Source: Pirellulales bacterium
Lineage (GTDB): Bacteria; Planctomycetota; Planctomycetia; Pirellulales; JAICIG01
Length of the DNA: 21,319 bases
NCBI GenBank assembly: GCA_025924495.1
Contig: JAICIG010000081.1
Coordinates: 1-21,319 of the forward strand
Direction: 5' to 3'
Shown here: in pieces, positions 17,375-21,319 of the stretch
How the letters are laid out: every line of letters starts with the position of its first letter
Numbering within the stretch: the first letter of the stretch is position 1
The notes under the pieces: model-generated
Databases searched by the model: none
What the model was told of the DNA's origin: nothing
Seen by the model: the letters and a program-made list of their open reading frames with translations, nothing else
Program-made: the position numbers and the translations under genes

Positions 17375-17651
17375 AGAGTTCTATCTCGATTCCACTTCTC
17401 CTGAGGATTGTCTATGCAACCTGGCCAGGGTTGCTGGATGCCGGTCCTACCCGCGCCATGACGGCGATGCAGTCGCCGGCGGCTGTGGACGAGATGAAAG
17501 ACTGCAATTGCCCTTAGGTGGCGGGCATTCGCGGCCTGCACTCGCCCGGAACCGATGATGCCGGCGGACGCGTCAACAGAGGTGGTGGTCACATCTTAAG
17601 GCCGGTCATCGCGGCCGATCGAATTTCAGTTATCGAGGTCACTGGCGAAAT

Positions 17652-20600
17652 ATGCCCATACTCCGCGAGCTCGCACAACGTTGGTTTGCTACTGGGAATG
17701 CACGTCCGCAAGGACGCCGGACTGATCGCTTCGAACGCCGGCGTCTGGGCCGAATCTGCACCGTCGAATCGCTCGAGGAGCGGCAATTGCTTACCTGGGC
17801 GGCGACGGCGGCCAACAATCTATTGACGATTTCGGAAGTCGGCACGGCGGGCGCCCAAGGCGACACGGGAGTCTTGAAGGTCGACCAGAATGGCGAAATC
17901 CTGCTCGATCCCAACGGCGGCGGCGTCTTCCAGGATACCGGCCTGAATATGTCGGCATTGGCCGGCCCAATCCAGATCAATGCCGGGTCGCTGGTGAATT
18001 CCAATTTCATCATTGACAACCGCGACGGAGCATTCTTTGAAGCGACCGGGTTCACTCCTTCGCAAGTGACTCCGACTTTCCAATACGACGGCGGCACGGC
18101 CGTAATCAACGGCGGCCTGGGCCCGCAGCAGAACAGCAGTCTAACCGTGCTTGGTCAGGCAGGCGTCGCCGACACGTTCTCCATTAGCGGGGCGAGCGAA
18201 AACTTCGGCGTGCAAGGCCAGTTCCAAGGCCAGACGGGGCTTTTGACCCTGATGCAACCGCCTGCAATTTCGGGAATCCAGAATACGATGCTTGTCGGCT
18301 ATGCCCACGTCACTGGCGGGCTGAATCTCGATGGCATCGACGGCGCCAGCGGCGCCGATACGCTCACAATCACTGGCGCCAAGGGCGATAACTGGACGAT
18401 TACGGGCAACACCATTCAAGGGCCAATTACGCCGCCCACGCCGCCATTGCCCCCCGGAGTGCAAGCGCCGCAGCCTGGGACCGTGGGTGATATTACGATT
18501 GGCAACTTGTCCCAATTTACCCTTACGGCCCCCAGCAATAGTGCCGCCGTGCCGACCAAGGTCACCGTCAACAACACGGTGATCCCGACGTTCATCAACG
18601 GCATGGATTCCGTGAACGTCAATCTCGATCAGCCGCTGTCTGCACCGGTGATCGTCAACGGTTTGAGCGGCACGACGGCCACTGCCGTGCTCAACATCAA
18701 TGGCAGTTCCGGGGACGATGCCTTTTATGTCAATGGCAATCCCAATGCGCAGGGCTACCAGAGCGTCTCGCTGGATGCCAATTCCGCCGATCGAATCCAA
18801 TATGGCGGCCAATTCACGCACCTTGGGTCCGATATCAATTTTCTGGCCGGCACCGTCAAGGGTTTGAACGTTGCGGGGATGGGCGGAAATAACTCCTTCA
18901 CGCTGCAAGTTCCCCCCACGCTGCTTAATGCCGTCAGTGCCACGCTTCCCGCCACGGTCGCTTTTTATGGCGGCGCCGGACCGAACCGTCCGAACAACCT
19001 GCCCCCGGTCACGGTTGGCCAAAACCTGCTGCGCGTGTTCGGCAATGCGCCGGCTCAGAACACGACAGGCTCCGACACGATTTCGGTGGGCGACGTGCCT
19101 ACGACGGGAACTAGCACGGCCGGCATCCAGATGTCGCAAATCCAAGGCTTGGTCATCTACGGCAATGGCGGCAATGACAGCCTGACTAATGCTTCCAAGG
19201 GCACTCCGCTGCAAGGCATCCCGGCCGTCCCCGGCATGCTGATTGGCGGCGACGGGAATGACACGCTCGTCGGCGGCGCGGGCGGAGACGTCCTATTGGG
19301 CGGTGCAGGCATGAACAACCTGGATGGCAGTGCCGCATTGGCGAATGCGACCAACTACTTGTTCGCGCACCAGGACCAGAACGGCAACATTTACGATCCC
19401 TATTTGCAGGCGCCGACCGTAGCCGGAGTTAACGGCGACTTGTCAACGATCGCCACCGGCAAAGGCAAAGACGTTGTCGTAACCGGAGCGCGACAGCCGC
19501 TGACTTTCGGAGATCCGGGAGATATCGACAACTTCAAAGCAACCGCGGCGACGAGCGCTAACCTGGTACAGATCGCGACGGTGGATCCGCAGAATCCCAC
19601 GAGTTCCTTATATCAAGTGACGCCGGCGCTGCAGGCTCTCGAGAATGCTTTCGGCGTCAGCACAGGACAGTTTCCTGCCAACCAGGCGGCGTTGCTCGAG
19701 TTCGGCGGGAACCGCAACCTGAGGTCGCAGTTCGCCACGTTTGCCGCCTTTACGGGACGGGCGTACAACGACTTCCTGCCCGACCGCAAGACCAGCTTCG
19801 GCAGTTCTGGCGTCGTGAGCAGCGGTGAAATCAACTACTGGGTCGGCCAGGCGGCGCAAGGCCTGACGGTGCAACAGATGCAAGCCCAGTTGCTGGCATC
19901 TGACGAACTGAGACAGACGCTGCGGCTCAGCGACTCCTGGGTGCGCAGCCTGTTCGAAACCGTATTGCATCGCGAGCCGACACCCACAGAAATCAATACT
20001 TATCTGGCGCCCCTGATCGGCAATGACACGAATGCTTTGCGCTACCAACTGGCTCTGCAACTGCTCACGAGCCAGAATGGCACGCTCTCTGAAATCAACC
20101 AGATGTACCAGAATCTGGTGCCGAATGGCTCGCCGAGCCAGGCCGACTCGCTGGCAATTCAGGCCGACTTGGCCTCCGGCATGCGGATGGAACAGGTCGC
20201 TCAACTCATCTCAGCGAGCAACGGCAACTACTACAATTACGTGGTTACTCACAATGCCGGCGAGGTGGGCTTCATTGGCGGAGTTTACCAAAGCGTGCTC
20301 GGTCGGCCTGCCAGTAACAATGACATTTCTTTCTGGATCAATGTGCATGCGAACTTCGGCGTGAGCAATGAGCAGATCGCCGAAACAATCCTGGCTTCGC
20401 CCGAACATCGCGCCCAGATTTTGCAGGGCTACTACCAGGCGTACTTGCACCGCAGTCTCGACCCGTCGGGCTTGAACTTCTGGCTGAACGCGATGGCGGC
20501 GGGCATGACGGAAGATCAAGTGTTGTCGGCCATTGTCGGCTCGAACGAATACTTTGTGAGCAATGGGGCGACTTCGGACTCATTCGTGAGAGCCATCTAT

Positions 20601-20888
20601 CGCGACGTGCTGCACCGTACGACGCCCCCCTCGCAGCCCGAAATTGACTACTGGATTGCCGTGCTGGCGGCCTCCACTCGCGGTCCGGCGCAAGCCCGGG
20701 CCGACGTTGTACTCGGATTCGCTGCGAGTGATGAATATCGCTCAATGCTGATCAACGACTGGTACCAAGCCTATCTGGGCCGGCCAGCGACATCGAGCGA
20801 GATTATCAACTCGCTGCAGCTGTTCCACTTAGGCGCGAGCCAGAATGCGATCCAGGCGCAGATTCTGTTAAACCGGCCGACCGCTTAG
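17652..20888 (+). CDS. LEERQLLT-type exported protein with RTX block and DUF4214-like repeats
   Basis: A complete 1,078-residue protein ending in TAG at 20886-20888. The ATG at 17652 is the only good start: the frame is open back to a stop at 17556 but has no other ATG, GTG or TTG there. A clear ribosome binding site is missing; GAGG lies about 14 bases upstream. Residues 1-50 are Arg-rich and end in ESLEERQLLTW, the same signature as the giant protein. Then comes a beta-rich region (to about residue 520) with a proline-rich linker near residues 259-275 and 'GDDAFYVNG'-like turns, an RTX block and seven DUF4214-like repeats. Proteins with RTX and DUF4214 are typically secreted, calcium-binding and linked to surface layers or adhesion. 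Function is inferred; no enzyme motif is visible. Confidence 0.95.
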   Translation: MPILRELAQRWFATGNARPQGRRTDRFERRRLGRICTVESLEERQLLTWAATAANNLLTISEVGTAGAQGDTGVLKVDQNGEILLDPNGGGVFQDTGLNMSALAGPIQINAGSLVNSNFIIDNRDGAFFEATGFTPSQVTPTFQYDGGTAVINGGLGPQQNSSLTVLGQAGVADTFSISGASENFGVQGQFQGQTGLLTLMQPPAISGIQNTMLVGYAHVTGGLNLDGIDGASGADTLTITGAKGDNWTITGNTIQGPITPPTPPLPPGVQAPQPGTVGDITIGNLSQFTLTAPSNSAAVPTKVTVNNTVIPTFINGMDSVNVNLDQPLSAPVIVNGLSGTTATAVLNINGSSGDDAFYVNGNPNAQGYQSVSLDANSADRIQYGGQFTHLGSDINFLAGTVKGLNVAGMGGNNSFTLQVPPTLLNAVSATLPATVAFYGGAGPNRPNNLPPVTVGQNLLRVFGNAPAQNTTGSDTISVGDVPTTGTSTAGIQMSQIQGLVIYGNGGNDSLTNASKGTPLQGIPAVPGMLIGGDGNDTLVGGAGGDVLLGGAGMNNLDGSAALANATNYLFAHQDQNGNIYDPYLQAPTVAGVNGDLSTIATGKGKDVVVTGARQPLTFGDPGDIDNFKATAATSANLVQIATVDPQNPTSSLYQVTPALQALENAFGVSTGQFPANQAALLEFGGNRNLRSQFATFAAFTGRAYNDFLPDRKTSFGSSGVVSSGEINYWVGQAAQGLTVQQMQAQLLASDELRQTLRLSDSWVRSLFETVLHREPTPTEINTYLAPLIGNDTNALRYQLALQLLTSQNGTLSEINQMYQNLVPNGSPSQADSLAIQADLASGMRMEQVAQLISASNGNYYNYVVTHNAGEVGFIGGVYQSVLGRPASNNDISFWINVHANFGVSNEQIAETILASPEHRAQILQGYYQAYLHRSLDPSGLNFWLNAMAAGMTEDQVLSAIVGSNEYFVSNGATSDSFVRAIYRDVLHRTTPPSQPEIDYWIAVLAASTRGPAQARADVVLGFAASDEYRSMLINDWYQAYLGRPATSSEIINSLQLFHLGASQNAIQAQILLNRPTA
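19160..19335 (+). other. RTX-type calcium-binding nonapeptide block
   Basis: About residues 504-560 of the plus-strand protein. A lead-in 'YGNGGNDSL' is followed at residues 531-559 by 'GGDGNDTLVGGAGGDVLLGG' and 'AGMNNLDGS'. The GGxGxDxLxGG spacing is that of RTX beta-rolls, which bind calcium and fold after export, often by a type I system. Only about three to four repeats are present, fewer than in haemolysin-type toxins; the block may be a short stabilising roll. Confidence 0.85.
19742..20885 (+). repeat. About seven DUF4214-like helical repeats
   Basis: From about residue 697 to the end. Units of roughly 50 residues follow 'xxY[RQ]xxLxRxPxxxEIxxW', then 'GxTxxQxxxxILxSxEY'. Clear ones begin near 'RAYNDFLPDRK', 'WVRSLFETVLHREPTPTEI', 'FIGGVYQSVLGRPASNNDI', 'YYQAYLHRSLDPSGLNFW', 'FVRAIYRDVLHRTTPPSQP' and 'DWYQAYLGRPATSSEI'; one near 'INQMYQNLVPNGSPSQAD' is eroded. 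The last unit ends with the protein, shorter than the others. The DUF4214 name is from recognition of the pattern. Confidence 0.85.
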
Positions 20889-21319
20889 CAGACCGCACGT
20901 GAATGCCGATTCGCGGCGCGCTCCGCATCTGCGCTGAGTCGCGGGATGACACGGCTCGGCAAGCGCGCTGCCGGCGTTCATCCGTGGCATGGCTGAGACG
21001 CAAGCGCGCCCGCAGCAGTGCGTACTTTCCGTAAGCGGTCGGTGCAATCCGCCTATGCGAGGCGGCTCGCGAGCGCCGGAGGAACGCTGGAATTACTTGA
21101 CAGGTCGCCAACCATCGCGAAGCAGTTGGCGCAGGGCGCCGCGGGAGACTCCGGGCCCAAGCGTCTTGGCCGCACGATCGCAGTGCCGGCCGCCATCTCC
21201 CTCACCTGCCCAAGGACGCGCCCTCCTGACGCAGGTGTAGGGGGCAACATCGTCGGAGAGTTTAAATCCCGTCGCTCCGATTTGCTCTACAAACGGCTTG
21301 CCGCAATTCATAGTGGCAA
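20889..21319. other. Intergenic region after the plus-strand gene
   Basis: 431 bases with no gene that I can support. Small frames on both strands lack ribosome sites and have low-complexity translations. No classic intrinsic terminator follows the TAG. Visible hairpins are CACCTGC/GCAGGTG (21203-21209 with 21231-21237), TCGGAG/CTCCGA (21253-21258 with 21275-21280), and TTGCCGC/GTGGCAA (21298-21304 with 21313-21319) at the window edge. Confidence 0.7.

Larger units (their letters stand above)
16688..17651. other. Divergent intergenic region
   Basis: 964 bases lie between the two divergent start codons. I see no convincing gene. An 84-codon plus frame at 16953-17207 has no supporting ribosome binding site or recognisable product. 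The region holds the inverted repeat, two promoter-like sites, a strong hairpin and a short direct repeat, all listed separately. By promoter position the giant gene would have a leader of about 510 bases and the plus-strand gene one of about 270 bases. Confidence 0.8.

Noticed and set aside
18141..19214. 357-codon minus-strand frame opposite the plus-strand gene
   Set aside because: It is the shadow of the RTX/DUF4214 gene, which has clear repeats and motifs in its own frame.
21093..21311. 72-codon minus-strand frame containing 'GATGFKL'
   Set aside because: This phrase is a known kind of spurious translation from sequence complementary to tRNA 3' ends; no start-site support.

Overview
The window looks like a chromosomal segment of a planctomycete, probably Pirellulales-like. 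It is GC-rich by eye. Both genes encode very large, low-cysteine, Gly/Asn/Thr-rich surface or secreted proteins. Each begins with a short arginine-rich stretch followed by an LEERxLLT motif, which matches the planctomycetal LEPR-XLL type of N-terminus. There are no housekeeping genes, rRNA, intact tRNA, CRISPR array or recognisable transposase.

Layout. (1) Positions 16687 to 1, minus strand: one uninterrupted reading frame of 5,562 complete codons that starts inside the window and runs off its left edge, so the C-terminus is missing. In order it carries the LEERHLLT N-terminus, two Ig-like domains, a metzincin-like domain that has lost zinc ligands, a PPC-type domain, two right-handed beta-helix regions, a sialidase-like Asp-box region, two more PPC-like domains, a propeller-like stretch, a MAM/choice-of-anchor-like jelly roll, and FN3-like repeats at the left edge. 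Islands of a recurring 'TFEF...AIN' module and of FN3-like modules split several of these domains. (2) Positions 16688-17651: a 964-base divergent intergenic region. It holds a perfect 19-base inverted repeat whose two arms each carry an outward-facing TTGACT -35-like box, one pointing at each gene. (3) Positions 17652-20888, plus strand: a complete 1,078-residue protein with LEERQLLT, a long beta-rich region, a small RTX-type calcium-binding block and about seven DUF4214-like repeats at the C-terminus. (4) Positions 20889-21319: no convincing gene; a few hairpins and a weak tRNA-3'-end-like string.

How the parts may work together: the two proteins are divergently transcribed, share the same N-terminal signature and may share a symmetrical promoter region. 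I infer a co-expressed pair of exported adhesion or matrix-type proteins. The most unusual features are the modular islands nested inside otherwise recognisable domains of the giant protein, the degenerate metalloprotease centre (A-E-x-x-H where H-E-x-x-H is expected), and the mirrored promoter architecture. Domain names come from reading motifs by eye; no database search was run.
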